Below the pieces are notes generated by a model that saw nothing but the letters and a program-made list of their open reading frames with translations, ran no database searches and was not told where the DNA came from. DNA of 64,000 bases from Papio anubis (Eukaryota; Chordata; Mammalia; Primates; Cercopithecidae): contig NC_044981.1 of the NCBI RefSeq assembly GCF_008728515.1, forward strand, positions 109,669,702 to 109,733,701, read 5' to 3'. Position 1 is the stretch's first letter, and each line of letters begins with the position of its first letter. Shown in pieces: positions 23,169 through 35,389 of this stretch. The position numbers and the translations under genes are program-made.

Positions 23169-23727
23169 ATTTAAGAGCAATCATTTAACTTTTGAAATTT
23201 TTCTTACGTACATATACAGACTTAGGTGTTTATGTTTTTGCTGTAACACTATATATGTATTCCTCAGGTTGTACGAAACCAAGAGCTAAAAATAGCAGGG
23301 CTTATAGTAAAATAAGGTTAAAGACAAACCACTTAAAAAAAAATGTGGAAATCTGTCACTGGAGCACTAACCAAAACTAACGATCCTAGTAATAATATTA
23401 GCGTAGTTAAATTTCCAAAGAATATTTGCACCTAGCATCAGTGTGAGTCAATCCTTATAGCTCTGCAAAGCATTTTTATAGCGGTTTTCAGATATTGTTA
23501 GAGTTCTTTTTCTTAATTTGAAAAGTTATATTCCTAACTGCTTCAAAACATGAGTGTCTCTCCAAACCAGATATTCAGAGATACAACGGTTTTCTCCAAT
23601 TAACTCATTCTCCACAAATCATACTGTGTCCCTAAGCTGGAAAGCACATGTTGTTCTTGATTCTTGATATGCTTGTCAATCATCAAAATTCGACTATATT
23701 TTGTGCTATTCTTTGTGAATTATTTTT

Positions 23728-24043
23728 AGTTAATTAATTATCTATTTATTTGAGACAGGATCTCACTCTGTCACCCAGGCTAGAGTAGAGTGGCATGATC
23801 ACAGCTCACTGAAGCCTCAACCCCCTGGGCTCAAGCTATGCCCCCACCTCAGCCTCCCAAGTAGTTGGGAATACAGTCTCCTGAGTAGCTAGGATTACAA
23901 GCCTGGCTAGTTTTTTTATTTTTAGTAGAGATGAGGTCTTGCTATGTTGCCCAGGCTGGTCTCAAACTCCTGAGCTCAAATGATCCTCCTGCCTCACCCT
24001 CCCAAAGTACTGGGATTACAGGCATGAGCCACCATGCCCTGCC
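23728..24043 (-). mobile_element. Alu SINE (antisense) with 12-bp target duplication
   Basis: Antisense dimeric Alu from TTTGAGACAGGATCTCACTC to CCACCATGCCCTGCC. TCTTTGTGAATT occurs on both sides (23710-23721 and 24044-24055). A small internal duplication (AGTAGTTGGGAATACA then AGTAGCTAGGATTACA) is present in the arm. Confidence 0.95.
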
Positions 24044-24084
24044 TCTTTGTGAATTCTTAATAGGAGTTTTTAGTGTTTCCACTT

Positions 24085-24275
24085 TCAGTGTTGTTGAGGG
24101 TTTTTTTTTTTTTCTACTTAGGATTCTTTATGTTTATTTTCACCAGTGAATTTCTTAATTTCTTTCTTATAATGATTTTTCTAATTGATCCTGTGAGCTC
24201 TTTATGTAAAAGCATTAACTCCTTGTCATGCATTTTGTCAATTTTTTTCCCTCAATTTGCTCCTCAGCTTTGAAC
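24085..24275 (-). mobile_element. Old L1 3' fragment (antisense)
   Basis: TGAGCTCTTTATGTAAAAGC, TAACTCCTTGTCATGCATTTTG and TTTTTTCCCTCAATTTG parallel the reverse complement of an L1ME-type 3' region. Low identity. Confidence 0.55.
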
Positions 24276-24474
24276 AAGTACCTTAGGCTACTCCCATCAT
24301 ACCCTACAGTCCTCTACTCTCAGATTCACATTGACCATTTGACTGATTTCTGTTACTTAATGGCACCCATTGCCATTCCTCCTGCCCAACTGTAGTCAAT
24401 AATCTAATTTAACTTTCAGCCCTCTTGTTCTCTATTTTAGCTAAGCAGAGGCTTAACTATGAAGCCTGCTTTTT

Positions 24475-24775
24475 CCTTTTTTTTTTTTTTTTCCAGACAG
24501 AGTCTCACTCTGTTGTCCAGGCTGAAGTGCAATGGCATGATCTCGGCTCACTGCAACCTCTGCCTTCTAGATTCAAGGGATTCTCCTGCCTCAGCCTCCC
24601 GAGTAGCTGGGATTACAGGCCCACACCACCACACCTGGATAATTTTTGTATTTTGAGTAGAGGCAGTGTTTCGCCATGTTGGCCAGGCTGGTCTTGAACT
24701 CCTGACCTCAAGTGATCTACCCACCTTGGTCTACCAAAGTGCTGGGATTACAGGCATGAGCCACCATGCCCGGCC
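24475..24775 (-). mobile_element. Alu SINE (antisense)
   Basis: Starts with a T tail and CAGACAGAGTCTCACTCTG, ends CACCATGCCCGGCC. Full-length dimer. Confidence 0.96.
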
Positions 24776-24779
24776 TGAA

Positions 24780-25416
24780 ACCTGGTTTTTCAATAAAGAC
24801 TCTTCTCAGTCTTGAAGTCTCTGAGTCCCTGGCACTCTGAGGACCCCACAGATCATAAAGGTGTCCATTTTTGCTGCAGCTTTTCAGTAGTGTCAGAGTG
24901 ACGGCTATTGACAGCAGGGATTTGTCACTGGCAGCAGTGACACCTGCTGGCCCTGCAGCTGTAGCTCCTGGTCAGGCATTTTGGAACTAACATCTCTCCT
25001 TTCCCCAACATACCTTACAAAGCCACCACATATGCTAGAGCACTTTCATGACCGTTCTCTATTTTACTTACACCACAATGAAGATCTCATTAAATCTATT
25101 CTTCCAGCATGGCTCAGCTCTCGGAACCACTCTCAAGCTATAGCTACAATATTCTAAGCTCTTCTGTGGTTACAGACACAAAGTCTATACCACAAGGATG
25201 AGAGATGATCAGCATTTTACCACAACACAGCATGGACGACTTGCTTTACGAATCAGATTAGGCTCACGCTTTGTGTCTCCCCATGTCATCTCAGCACAGG
25301 GACAGAGCTACAGTGTGTGAGGCCCTGGACAGGGCCTTATCTTGTATTTTAAAAACTGGTTAAAAATGTTTTACAAAATTCACGGGCACAAATGAGGTAT
25401 AGTGATCTTTCCATAA
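24780..25416. other. Intergenic sequence between Alus, no gene
   Basis: Begins TTCAATAAAGACTCTTCTCAGTC and GGCACTCTGAGGACCCC, which looks like the R/U5 part of an LTR, but the rest does not let me name an element. No open frame of interest. Confidence 0.4.
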
Positions 25417-25713
25417 TTTTTTTTTTTTTTTTTTTTGAGATGGAGTCTCACTCTGTCGCCCAGGCTGGAGTGCAGTGGTGTGATCTTGGCTCACTGCAAC
25501 CTCTGTCTCCCAGGTTCAAGCGATTCTCCTGCCTCAGCCTCCTGAGTAGCTGGAATTACAGGCTCCCACCACCACACCTGGCTAATTTTAATTTTAGTAG
25601 AGTCGGGGTTTCACCATCTTGGCCAGGCTGGTCTCAAACTCTTGACCTCGGGATCCACCCGCCTTGCCCTCCCAAAGTGCTGGGATTACAGGAGTAAGCC
25701 ACCGTACCCAGCC
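25417..25713 (-). mobile_element. Alu SINE (antisense)
   Basis: Long T tail, GAGATGGAGTCTCACTCTG, GAGTGCAGTGGTGTGATC, ending CACCGTACCCAGCC. Full-length. The 101-codon ORF at 25392-25697 is an antisense Alu frame. Confidence 0.96.
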
Positions 25714-26249
25714 TCCATAAATATTTTAAGTGAGTTGAGAAGAAGTACTTAGACAGTTATTATCTACAGATTCTTCATTCTGAGTTAAAGTCACCCCAGA
25801 TCAGCATGTCAGTACCATTCTGGCTGTCCACTATCATGTGATTCTGTGAAAGAAATACGCTCCCATCAGCAGCAGTGACCTGTTTGCCAGGCTGTCCTCC
25901 TGAAACTGGGGTTCAACCATGGAGACCCCATAGATAAAAGTCCTGCAGAGCTCCTGAGACATCTGGTTGACCTGACATGCTAGATACAGGGTCAAAGATC
26001 ACCTGAAAGGGACAGAAAAAAACAAAAAAGGACTAGCATCCACGGAGGTCTTGGTCTAGGTTCATGTGCCCTGTCCAGATGGCATTGCCAGCCCTGGCCA
26101 GTTCTACACACTGAACTGTGATTTAGAAAACTTCAAAGAAGGTATTCTGAAGTGTGGGGCCCCATGAGACATGGGTCCCGCTTGCCTGGGTGAGGGTAGA
26201 ACTATCCCAGTGTCTAGACTATACGGTCTATTTCTCATCAGCCATTTTT
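25714..26249. other. Intergenic sequence, nothing recognised
   Basis: About 540 bases of moderate GC without any repeat or gene signature I can support. Confidence 0.45.
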
Positions 26250-26616
26250 AAAAAAATTTTTTTATTATTATTATTTTTTTATACGGAGTTTTGCTCTTCT
26301 TGCCCAGGCTGGAATTTAATCGCACAATCTCAGCTCACTGTAACCTGTAACCTCTGCCTTCCAGAAATTGCACAATCTCAGCTCACTGTAACCTGTAAAC
26401 TCTGCCTTCCAGGTTCAACCGATTCTCCTACCTCAGGCTCCTGAGTAGCTGGGATTACAGGCATGCGCCACCACGCCTGGCTAATTTTGTATTTTTAGTA
26501 GAGACAGGGTTTCTCCATGTTGGTCAGGCTGCTCTCAAACTCCCGACCTCAGGTGATCTGCCTGCCTCAGCCTCCTGAAGTGCTGGGATTACAGGTGTGA
26601 GCCACTGCGCCCGGCC
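26250..26616 (-). mobile_element. Alu SINE (antisense) with internal 48-bp duplication
   Basis: Antisense Alu ending CACTGCGCCCGGCC. It is longer than usual because the segment GCACAATCTCAGCTCACTG...CTTCCAG is present twice, at 26322 and 26370 (48-bp step). Within it TAACCTG is duplicated again. Confidence 0.95.
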
Positions 26617-26984
26617 ATCACTCATTCTTTGAATTGGTATTGGGATGAATTTATTTCAAGTTGTAACGTCATAAAAAGATATGAGTAATCTTAAGTAATG
26701 GAAGTTTATTCAAAAGATACTGCAGCCATTTTACTCCAGGTCTTTATTATTTTAGTCTCTCCTTTCCCTTCGAGGTCTCTCAGTGGCAGTTCTCCCATTC
26801 TCTCCCTTCATCCCCACCCTCTCACGCAAAGCAGGGCAGATCTAGTTCGGTCGGTTACTCACATCTGATACGGAATGCTCTGATCCAGTCCCACAGGGCC
26901 AGCATAGCAGGCTTGGTCTCCATACAAGTTCATCGCCACTTTTCTCAGAGAAAACCCTGTACCTGGCACGTGCCAGGAAACTTC
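26617..26984. other. Intergenic sequence, nothing recognised
   Basis: Mixed sequence without ORF, RNA or confident repeat calls. Confidence 0.45.
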
Positions 26985-27269
26985 ATGGTCTGTCCAGTGC
27001 AAGACTCCTGATACATTTCATCCAACTGTCTTCCAAAAGGGCAATGCCAGTTTACCTTGCCACCAGAAATATGTGGGAGCATGCCCTTCTTAGTACATTT
27101 GCCAGCAGTGAGGAGATTCATTATTTCATAAATAATTAGTTAATATGGGCCGGGCTCGGTGGCTCACACCTGTAATCTCAGCACTTTGGGAAGCTGAGGT
27201 GGGCGGCTCTCTTGAAGCCAGGAGTTTAAGTCCAGCCTGGCCAACTTGGCAAAACACCGTCTCTATTCA

Positions 27270-27304
<35 letters not shown>

Positions 27305-27600
27305 GCTAATGTGATAGACGAAACTACTAGAGTGTTGTTTAAATGTACATGGGCACTTTCTTAGTAGTAACATGCAGTATAAACTTGTTAATCAATTAAT
27401 TTTTCTCTTTGGTGAATTGCTTATTTTGGTTCATTACTAATTTATCTATTTACAGCTGAGTATTTTCCACATCTATTTATGTGTGCTAATCATAACTTCA
27501 AGCTATTGGCCATTTTTGCCATATTTATATGAACTTAACTTCTTTCTTCTTTTTTCTGTTCTTGCTTGTTTTTAGACTTGGATACATTTATCTTTTAATG
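26985..27600 (-). mobile_element. Old L1 3' fragment (antisense), interrupted by an Alu monomer
   Basis: Contains CAACTGTCTTCCAAAAGGGC, CAGTTTACCTTGCCACCAG and GCCAGCAGTGAGG before the Alu, then TTGGTGAATTGCTTATTTTGG and GAGTATTTTCCACATC after it. This is the order of an L1M-type antisense 3' region. Confidence 0.55.
27147..27303 (+). mobile_element. Alu left arm with (AAT)n tail
   Basis: GGGCCGGGCTCGGTGGCTCACACC to CAAAACACCGTCTCTATTCAA, then (AAT)n of about 11 units (27269-27303). The right arm is absent; the linker became the microsatellite. Confidence 0.9.
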
Positions 27601-29727
27601 AACAGAATTTTAAATTTTTTTAAATAATCAAAACTGCTAATATTTTTCTTTGTAATTTATTTCATCCCTTTGGCTCTTAAAAAGTGCCCCTTTTCTATTT
27701 CATAGATTTGCTAAATATTTATTTCAAATTTCCTCTATTTTTAAGATAGCTATTATTTAAAATGCTTATTCTCTAAAAACATTAATAATTCTGTAATTAT
27801 ATATTTAGCTAATGAGATAAGAATCTAAGTTCATGTTTTAAATAAATAATTTACTAATTCTTCCATCTGCATTAATTTTAAAAATCTTGTAAAATTTATT
27901 TGTGACATTAACCTTTCTCCATTATACATTTGTGTATGAAAAAGGATTTGTGTCTCAGTCCATTCATTTACAAATAGTCTAGATGAGGTTTAAATACTAA
28001 AGTAAAAAGGAGACTTTTCTTATTCAATAACTTTTAATAAGCTCAAATTCTGCAGTATAATTTTTCATCTAATGTGTTTTCCTGATTTAATCTGAATTTT
28101 ATAATTTCTTGACTCCTTGCTTTTTAGAACAGTGTTGGCTTTATTTCATAAATGAATTTTGAATAAAACTTGACATCAATTTATTTTTATTTCATAATCC
28201 ACAAAACATTTCAAATTAAAGAAATACAACATTAAAAGTCTCCAGTTTTTGCTTTAATTTCACATTTCATACACTCACAATATTTAGGAAATAGTCATTT
28301 TGACTGTCTTATAACTGGGATAAGGGTGCAGCAACAATTCTGCCAGATGGTTAAATGCCCCAGAGGATTTCTGGTCTTCTCTTCCTAATTTGGAAGATAT
28401 AAAGCAGTTTTTACTCCCGACATAAATTCTTGATAAAAATCATATTCTGTTGACTTTTCATGTTAGACATTAAGGGTGACATGTAAGTAAAAAAAAAAAA
28501 AAAAAAAAGTAGCCTTGATACCAAGTTAATATTCTCTTGAAATCTTACTCGGCTGCTAAATTTCTTTGTTGAAAACCAACTTATAACAAATTGGTTATCC
28601 TGTTAGTCTTTTTCCCTTTTTCTTTTCTTTCTTCCGTTTTCTTCCTGTTCCCTCTTTCCCTCACTTTCTTTCTGGCATGTTTAATTAGAGAACATTTTCT
28701 ATAAGCATTATTGAGAATAATTGTCCTTGAGGAATGATGGGTAATATAAGCGAAATGAAAATAATAAAGAAAATGCTACATGGAATCTCTTATTCTTGAA
28801 CCATGTTCAGACACTATTAGCTGTGACCACTGCAATAGGAAATGAAAAAGAGAGCACTTTTTCACTGAAAATCCCAGTGTTCAAAGAAACAAAGAAACGG
28901 CCACATAAACTAAATATTCACAATACTGGAAATGAACCACAGGCTTTTTGAGTAATACTCCAGTTAACTCATGTCCTTAAATGAGAAGGGCAGCCACAGA
29001 CATCTGCCCACTGGAGCTCTCTGGTGCCCACATTTAGGGATGCATCCTTCCTTACAAGGGCAGCCACCTGTGGAAGTGGGTTCTTAAATAACTGTGTGCA
29101 CCAAAGACCATCTGGCATGGCTTAATCACTGTACAAAGACTCTGCAGAGAAGTTGGAATTGAGATTCGTAGAGAAGCAAACAAGGGATGATGCCTGATGA
29201 TTAAGAGTCAATCCAGGAAGGAGAATTCTTCATGGGTAACATCTATTTCAATAACAAACTCTCTCCGCAGTGACTCATACTTATTTGTCTGTGAAGTTAC
29301 AAAAGAAGATCCCCAGAGAAAGTGCTTTCCAAGTTGCTAGATGTAAGTTTAAGAAATAAAATTTTTCCCTTAAGAAAAATGTGAGCTTGGTTTTAAACTT
29401 GAGGCTTGTTTTTAGGCCAAATGAATTGGGTTTTTTCCTGTTGCTTTTCTAACAAGGTAATGACAACGGTGAAGAAAAGGTAAATCATCATGTTAGTAAA
29501 TCCAAGGATTTTGCCTCAAGAAATTAGATAACTATTCTTGGGAAAAACACAGAAAGAGTTTGTCCAGAAAAAATTAGTGTCAAAAATGAAACATCCAATG
29601 ACACCAAAAAAGTTCAGTTTCCTGTGCTTGAGTCCCACACTTTTCATAATGAGTAAAATCAAGGAACTTTAGAATGTCCTATGTTCTGTCATTTCATGCC
29701 CACATATTCCATTAAAAATCCAAGATT
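27601..29727. other. MYCT1 3' flank, possibly part of its 3'UTR
   Basis: AT-rich and mostly unique. On the minus strand, AATAAA signals occur at about 28135-28192 (plus-strand TTTATT), which could end a long MYCT1 3'UTR; nearer canonical signals are not obvious. A 20-nt A run is at 28489-28508. No other gene is seen. Confidence 0.45.
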
Positions 29728-30031
29728 GGCCAGACATGGTGGCTCATGCCTATAATTCCAGCAATGTGGGAGGCCGAGGCAGGAGGATCATTTGAGTTTA
29801 GGAGTTTGAGACCAGCCTGGGCAACATAGTGAGACTTCATCTTTACTAAAATTCAAGCAAATTTAGCTGGGCATGGTAGTGCACCCCTGTAGTCCCAGCT
29901 ACTTGGGCACTAAGATGGGAGGATTACTTGAGCCGGGGAGATAGAGGCTGCAGTGAGTCCTGATCATGCCACAGCAAATCCAGCCTGAGCGACAGACCAA
30001 GACCCCGTCTCAAAAGAAAAAAAAAAAAAAG
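29728..30031 (+). mobile_element. Alu SINE with 12-bp target duplication
   Basis: GGCCAGACATGGTGGCTCATG to a poly-A tail. AAATCCAAGATT flanks both ends (29716-29727 and 30032-30043). If the MYCT1 3'UTR is long, this Alu lies in it, antisense to the transcript. Confidence 0.95.
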
Positions 30032-30516
30032 AAATCCAAGATTGTAAAATGTCAATATAATTCACTTCTCATTCTAAAGAAAGTAATATCCGAATTCCTT
30101 AGAAGATTTCTCTTTAAAGTGACACTGATTTTTTTTTCTCTTTCTAGTCACATTGGAAGTAAATGAGGATTGTAATCCACAAATATCTAAAGTTTTAATT
30201 TTAATTAAAATATATATAATGCATCTCAGTGGATTCTTACATTAGAATCACTATTTTTAATAAGCCTCACATTGAATACAAAATACATAAATATAAAACC
30301 CTTGGGAGAAAATATTACATTTTTTGAAACAAAAGGGAAAACATGTGCTCCAAGAAAATACGTTTTACATTGTAATGTCCAACTTGCATAACCATGCTTC
30401 AACTTGGAACTCGTTAGTTATTTGGGCCATGCCCTCAAAATTCTGTTTAGCCTATTTACGATTTCCTTTCAATAAAAGACAAGACAAGAAAGAAACAAAA
30501 ACCAAAAGCACCCTAC
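30032..30516 (-). other. MYCT1: MYCT1 3'UTR, proximal part
   Basis: Non-coding sequence directly after the MYCT1 stop codon (TGA at 30519-30517) on the minus strand. The true 3' end is not determinable by eye. An ATTAAA variant lies at about 30193. No coding frame is recognised. Confidence 0.55.
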
Positions 30517-31028
30517 TCAGGAATCTGGGAACGCCTTGATGATGGACTCATAGGCAGGTGGGGGCGGTGTTGAAAGGCCCACTCGAAGACTGTTACTGGA
30601 CCAGTAATCAGGACGGCTCAGACTGTGGGAAGTGCTGATGGTGGGAGAGATACTGGAAGAAGGGAGAGTCACCAGCTGACTCTCAGTTTCCACAGGAAGT
30701 GGTGGACATTGCAGAAAGGGATGGAAAGTAGAAGCTCTGAAACTTGATTTTCTTGGAAAGGAATTTGCTTGTTCCAGGGAAGCTTGTCGCTGGAAAGTGA
30801 GACTGGCCAGGCTGAGGTTGCTGCGACGTTCACAACCACTGTGGCGGTAAAATCCAGTTCTGTTGAGGCCATGGGAGTAAGAAGACCTAGATCTCCTGCT
30901 TGAACTCCACTGTGAGATGGGAGCACTGGCTCTTCTTCTTCGAGACAGACAAATGAACACAGCCCAAATAAATCCTCCAAGTACCAGCCCGATTGCCATG
31001 GATACGGTGAAGGACATGATAAGGTCCT
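30517..31028 (-). CDS. MYCT1: MYCT1 coding exon 2: transmembrane segment and cytoplasmic tail
   Basis: Encodes residues 18-187 of the MANN-start form, nearly all of the protein. In order: Glu-Asp-Leu-Ile, a single transmembrane helix (about residues 23-45, MAIGLVLGGFIWAVFICL), a four-Arg stop-transfer/nuclear-localisation-like cluster (47-50), a long Ser/Arg-rich tail, and a C-terminal PPPPAY that contains a PPxY WW-binding motif (174-177). The protein is predicted to have a short outer N terminus and an inner tail. Length and sequence match primate MYCT1 closely, with no internal stop. The acceptor is TTTCAG at 31034-31029. The tail has a proline-rich end suited to adaptor or ubiquitin-ligase binding, which is inference. 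Confidence 0.97.
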
Positions 31029-32329
31029 CTGAAACAAAGAAAGTAAATTACTAAACCCATTTTTAAATAGGTTTTCAACCAAAAACAAGGGTCAGCATAT
31101 ATGCTGTAATTCATAGAATACTGATTAATTTAAACATACTTTGAATCAGGAAAATAGAAGACGGTGTTAGGTGGATATGAACAAATGAAAGCTGATAATG
31201 CTTCCATTTATTCAAGCAGAAAGATACAAAATAACACTTTCAGCTGTGGCATTCCAGGTCACTTAAGCTGTTTTATCATCTTTAAGAAATAAAAGATACA
31301 AGTAGTCTTACTTGATGTCATTAATTTATGGCATTTAGCTCATACATTTTTTATAGAGTTGCAAATGTAGCCCAAAGTTGATTTCCTTTTGAGTTATGGT
31401 AGTAACTAATGTGCTGGATTGATAAAGAATTTTGTCAACACTTTAACGTTGCCTTTTCCTCTGTCTGCTTTCATCAATCACATTGATTTCTGCCACCTGC
31501 AGTCTTCATGATGCCTCACTTCCTTTGCTCTGTCTGAGATAGGAAGTGCTGGAATAGAACCATCTGGCCAGCTGACTGATTTATGTCATATTTCCTGAAC
31601 TCCCAGACAGTCACCTATATCTCTGACTCTTTGATGACTTGACCTGTGCAGACTACTGGGCTCTTTCTTGTTTCCCAGGTTCCAGCTCATGCTTCTATTA
31701 TGCCCTTGGGATGATGAAATTCCTGTAGCCCGAACCTCCATAGAGTCTCTGCTACACACCAGTATTCTCTAATTCGTAGAACTTGTAATTTGTTCAGATT
31801 TCCCTTTCTAGGGAGAAAAATGCCTTTTCCTAATGGAAATGCTACCTTATTGTCTCTTGTAAACTAAATACACATTCTCAAATGAAAATGGGTAACTGAG
31901 TCTCCTCTTGCCACACCACTTTGTATAGAAAAACTCTGGATATTAGAAGACTCCTCCAGCCTGGTCCCCCACATTTCCCCACCATGATGTAATCCACAAG
32001 TCATGTTGGTTTCTCACTGTACCAAAGCCTGTCATTCTCTCTAAAACTCTGTGATTTTCCACATATTTTTCCTTATACCTGAATTCAATTTTTTAATCTT
32101 CTGTCTGGAAAACCCATTCTTCAAGCTCTACTTCAAGTATCACATCTTCAATAAAGACTCTGACATTTCCTAGACAAAAATGAATTGCTGCTAAGTGGAA
32201 AGGTAAGCTATCATATCTAATTGCTTATCTAGGTATTCTGTATTGAGAGAGCCATAGCCTGACCTGAAAATTAGCTGATGGGTGTTGTGAGACTGGGGAA
32301 GAGGGGGAGAAAATAGCCACAGAAGTTTT

Positions 32330-32795
32330 GCTGTTCTTTCCATCAAGAGATAGTCTATTTCTCTACCCCTTGAATCTGGCGGGCTTCATGACTGGCTTTG
32401 ATGAGTAGGATGCAATGGAATTGAAGCTATACAAGTTCAAGCCTAAGCTACAAGAAGCTCAGCTTCCACCCTTCCTGCTCTTGGGACCCCTGCCATTGTC
32501 AGCATATAAATAAGGCCAGACTAGCCTGCCAGATGATGAGAGACACATGGCCCAGAAACCCCTACAGCCCTAGCCAAGAGCCTGCTAACCTGGACATATG
32601 AATGGCATCATCCTATATAATTCAAATGCTAGTCAAATCACCAAATGATTGTGACAAAGACCAGCAGAAAATCCACCAAGCTGACTTCATCTCAAATTAC
32701 CAATCCACAGGATTGTGAGCTAAGCAAATTATTATTATTTTAAGCTACTATGTTTGGGGGTGGATAGTTACATGGCAAAAGTTCTCTGATACAGG
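32330..32795 (+). mobile_element. MaLR/MLT1-like LTR fragment
   Basis: TTTCCATCAAGAGATAGTC, CCCTTGAATCTGGC, AGCCTGCCAGATGATGAGAG and a terminal TTTTAAGCTACTATGTTTGGGG...TCTCTGATACAG match an old ERVL-MaLR-type LTR in order. The 5' end is eroded, and the subfamily is not assigned. Confidence 0.6.
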
Positions 32796-32868
32796 GTTCC
32801 AAACTCAGCTCTGTTCGTAATATGTTTTGTGATTTTTAGGGAATTTGTTTAGACCCACTGATTTCATT

Positions 32869-32926
32869 ATATATGTGTGTGTGTGTATATATATATACTC
32901 ACATATATACATATACACATATATAT
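32869..32926. repeat. (TG)n-(TA)n microsatellite
   Basis: Alternating TG and TA with a few CA, about 58 bases. Confidence 0.9.
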
Positions 32927-33199
32927 GAAGGAGTTAGATTTTATGATTGCCAAGGTTCTTTTTAGCATATTGTTGTAATCTGTGATAATATATAGACTAC
33001 CTAGAATGCAGAAATAACAAAACAAACTAACGTTAATAACTACAAAGGAATAATCACTGCTGTCTAATTTTAGGATATAGTTCAGTGTCCTTACAATGTA
33101 TATTGTCACATTTATCTCCTGTGGAAAAGCTATATTTATTGTGTCCTACTTTCACAGTTATCTGTACAAATAGTTATATCGACATTCTCTAAAACAACG

Positions 33200-33372
33200 G
33201 CTTTAGGCAAAGGGCCCAGGCACATTTTTTAGTGTGTTATATCACTTAATCCTCAAACATCCCAATAAAGGAAATGCTAGTGTTATTCCCATTTAATAGT
33301 TGTGGCTACTGAGAGGTAAGTAGCAAGCCCATAGTCCCACATCTGGTGAAGGTCAAGTGAGGATGTGAGACC
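33200..33372 (-). mobile_element. MIR SINE (antisense)
   Basis: TATATCACTTAATCCTCAAAC, GTGTTATTCCCATTTAATAG, CTACTGAGAGGTAAGTAGCAAGCCCATAGTCCCACATCT resemble antisense MIR. Confidence 0.75.
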
Positions 33373-34221
33373 AAAGCGTCTTAATTAATAGCTAAATTGT
33401 TTATTTATTTTCTAAGTGTAAGGTAAGAAAATATTAATCTAAAATGAAAATAAGCAATACAAAGTTCATAAAAATTTGTCGATTCAATACCAGAGTATCT
33501 TGTAACCTGTTATGAACAGAAATACTTGAGAGAATGGTGGTTAAATAATATTGTGTGTTCTACAGATATATTTCCATGAATCAATAGCCTTTAGTGGAGA
33601 CTTTTAAATATCAACAAGTTTAGCTGTGGACGCACAAAAATGGAGTTTCAGCTAAAACAAAATCAAAAATGTGTTGGACATAAATTCCTCATTTTATAGA
33701 TATTGAAACGGAAGCTAAGGTTTATGTGGTAGAACTAACACTTGATTTACTGTAATAACTGATTGACAAGTATCACTGGTTAGGGAACTATTAGTTACAC
33801 TCATGTGTGATATAAATGAGAAGACAAATACTCAAATGTACAAAGTATATGTCCTTGCTATTGTGTGTAAATGTACGTAACCACTACTAGAGTCTGACTA
33901 TCTCAGTATATAAGCAGGCATAATAGATAAAATTTAGAAAGAGATATTTCCTTGATTTCAGCAAAATGAAGTTAAAACCAGAATCTGAAAGGAGAAAATA
34001 TATTCAGTTAGTCAACAAAAGCATTTAAAGTTTACAAGAGTCCTTATACATGGTCTCTGTGTATGCCCTTTGAGATTCTCATCTTCTAACAAATCAGATA
34101 TTCCAAATATAAATGTTATTTATAGTGGAATAATAGCAAACTTTAGATTCAAGAAAAAAATAGAAACTATTTAAATCAATGAAATCAATGAAAAATAATT
34201 TCTTGTCTATTATTGTGATTG

Positions 34222-34365
34222 AGGCCAGGCGCAGTGGCTTATGCCTGTAATCCCAGCACTTTGGGAGGCTGAGGTGAGAGGATCGCTTGAGCCCAGACCA
34301 GCCTGGGCGACATAATGGGATCTGTCTCTACAAGAAGTAAAAATAAATTAATTAAATAAAATACA
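34222..34365 (+). mobile_element. Free left Alu monomer-like SINE (FLAM type)
   Basis: GGCCAGGCGCAGTGGCTTATG, GAGCCCAGACCAGCCTGGGCGAC and ATCTGTCTCTACAAGAAG, ending in an A/T-rich tail; only one arm. Beyond it is a small repeat of ATACAGCGATT(G)AGCAAAA units (to 34420). Confidence 0.8.
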
Positions 34366-35035
34366 GCGATTGAGCAAAACAGCAATTAGCAAAAATACAG
34401 CGATTAGCAAAAACAACAAAAATAGATGGAGTAAGAAATACATTTAAATTTCAGATGACTGTTTTATTACCAAAATATATTATTGTTCTGATGTAAGAAA
34501 ACTAAGATAATATCCAAACTCTAATGGACAAGTTATTATAGAATATATTGAACCATCACAATATTCTTAAATGACAAGTTTCAGTTTGGAGAGTAAAAAG
34601 ATTATTTTTGTGGCACTAAAACTGTAACAATATTTCCATAAAAGGAATTTGACAACAAACCTATTTAAAATGATCATTCTCTGTGGCTTGGTAATACTTT
34701 GATTTGATACTGTAAACCTATTGTCTATGCCCAAAATTTGGGGAAATGACTTAAAATATCATCAAATACTGGGTTATATAGATATCCAAAAAGGATTAAA
34801 AAATGAATTTAAAATGTACATGAGAATCATAAGAATAACATATACACACAATAATAGGCTATTTAAATTTTGAATGAATATAAAGTAGGATAAGATGGAG
34901 GTGCAACAGAAATCATAAAAATTACAAAAAAATTTCTTTTGATATGGATTTGTTTAATTTTTGCTCAGTAGAGTTCACGTATCATGAAAATAACTTTTTA
35001 ATCCACAAAGTCAGTAAAATACACACATTAGAAAT

Positions 35036-35389
35036 TGTATTAGTCTGTTTTCATGCTGCTGATAAAGACATACCTGAGACTGGGCAATTTACAAAAGAAA
35101 GTGGTTCAATTGGACTTACATTTCCACATGGCTGGGGAGGCCTCACAATCACGGTGGAAGGCAAGCAGGAGCAAGCCACACCTTGCGGGGATGGCAGCAG
35201 ACAGAGAGAGCTTGTGCAAGAAAACTCCCCCTTATAATAACCATCAGATCTTGTGAGACTGACTTACTATCACGAGAACAGCACAAGAAATTCCTGCCCC
35301 AATGATTCAATTACCTCCCACCGGGTCCCTCCCACAACATGTGGGAATTCAAAATGAGATTTGGGTGGGGACAGAGCCAAACCGTATCA
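35036..35389 (-). mobile_element. Solo MaLR LTR (MST/THE1 type), antisense, with 5-bp target duplication
   Basis: Complete LTR in reverse: TGTATTAGTCTG, GACTGGGCAATTTAC, CCACATGGCTGGGGAGGCC, TTACCTCCCACCGGGTCCC and ATTTGGGTGGGGACAGAGCC, ending ACCGTATCA. GAAAT flanks both ends (35031-35035 and 35390-35394). No internal MaLR sequence is present, so it is a solo LTR. Its 97-codon ORF is a shadow. Confidence 0.92.

Noticed and set aside
27269..27303. Regular short repeats considered as a CRISPR-like array
   Set aside because: It is an (AAT)n microsatellite at an Alu monomer; no repeat-spacer structure exists anywhere in the window.
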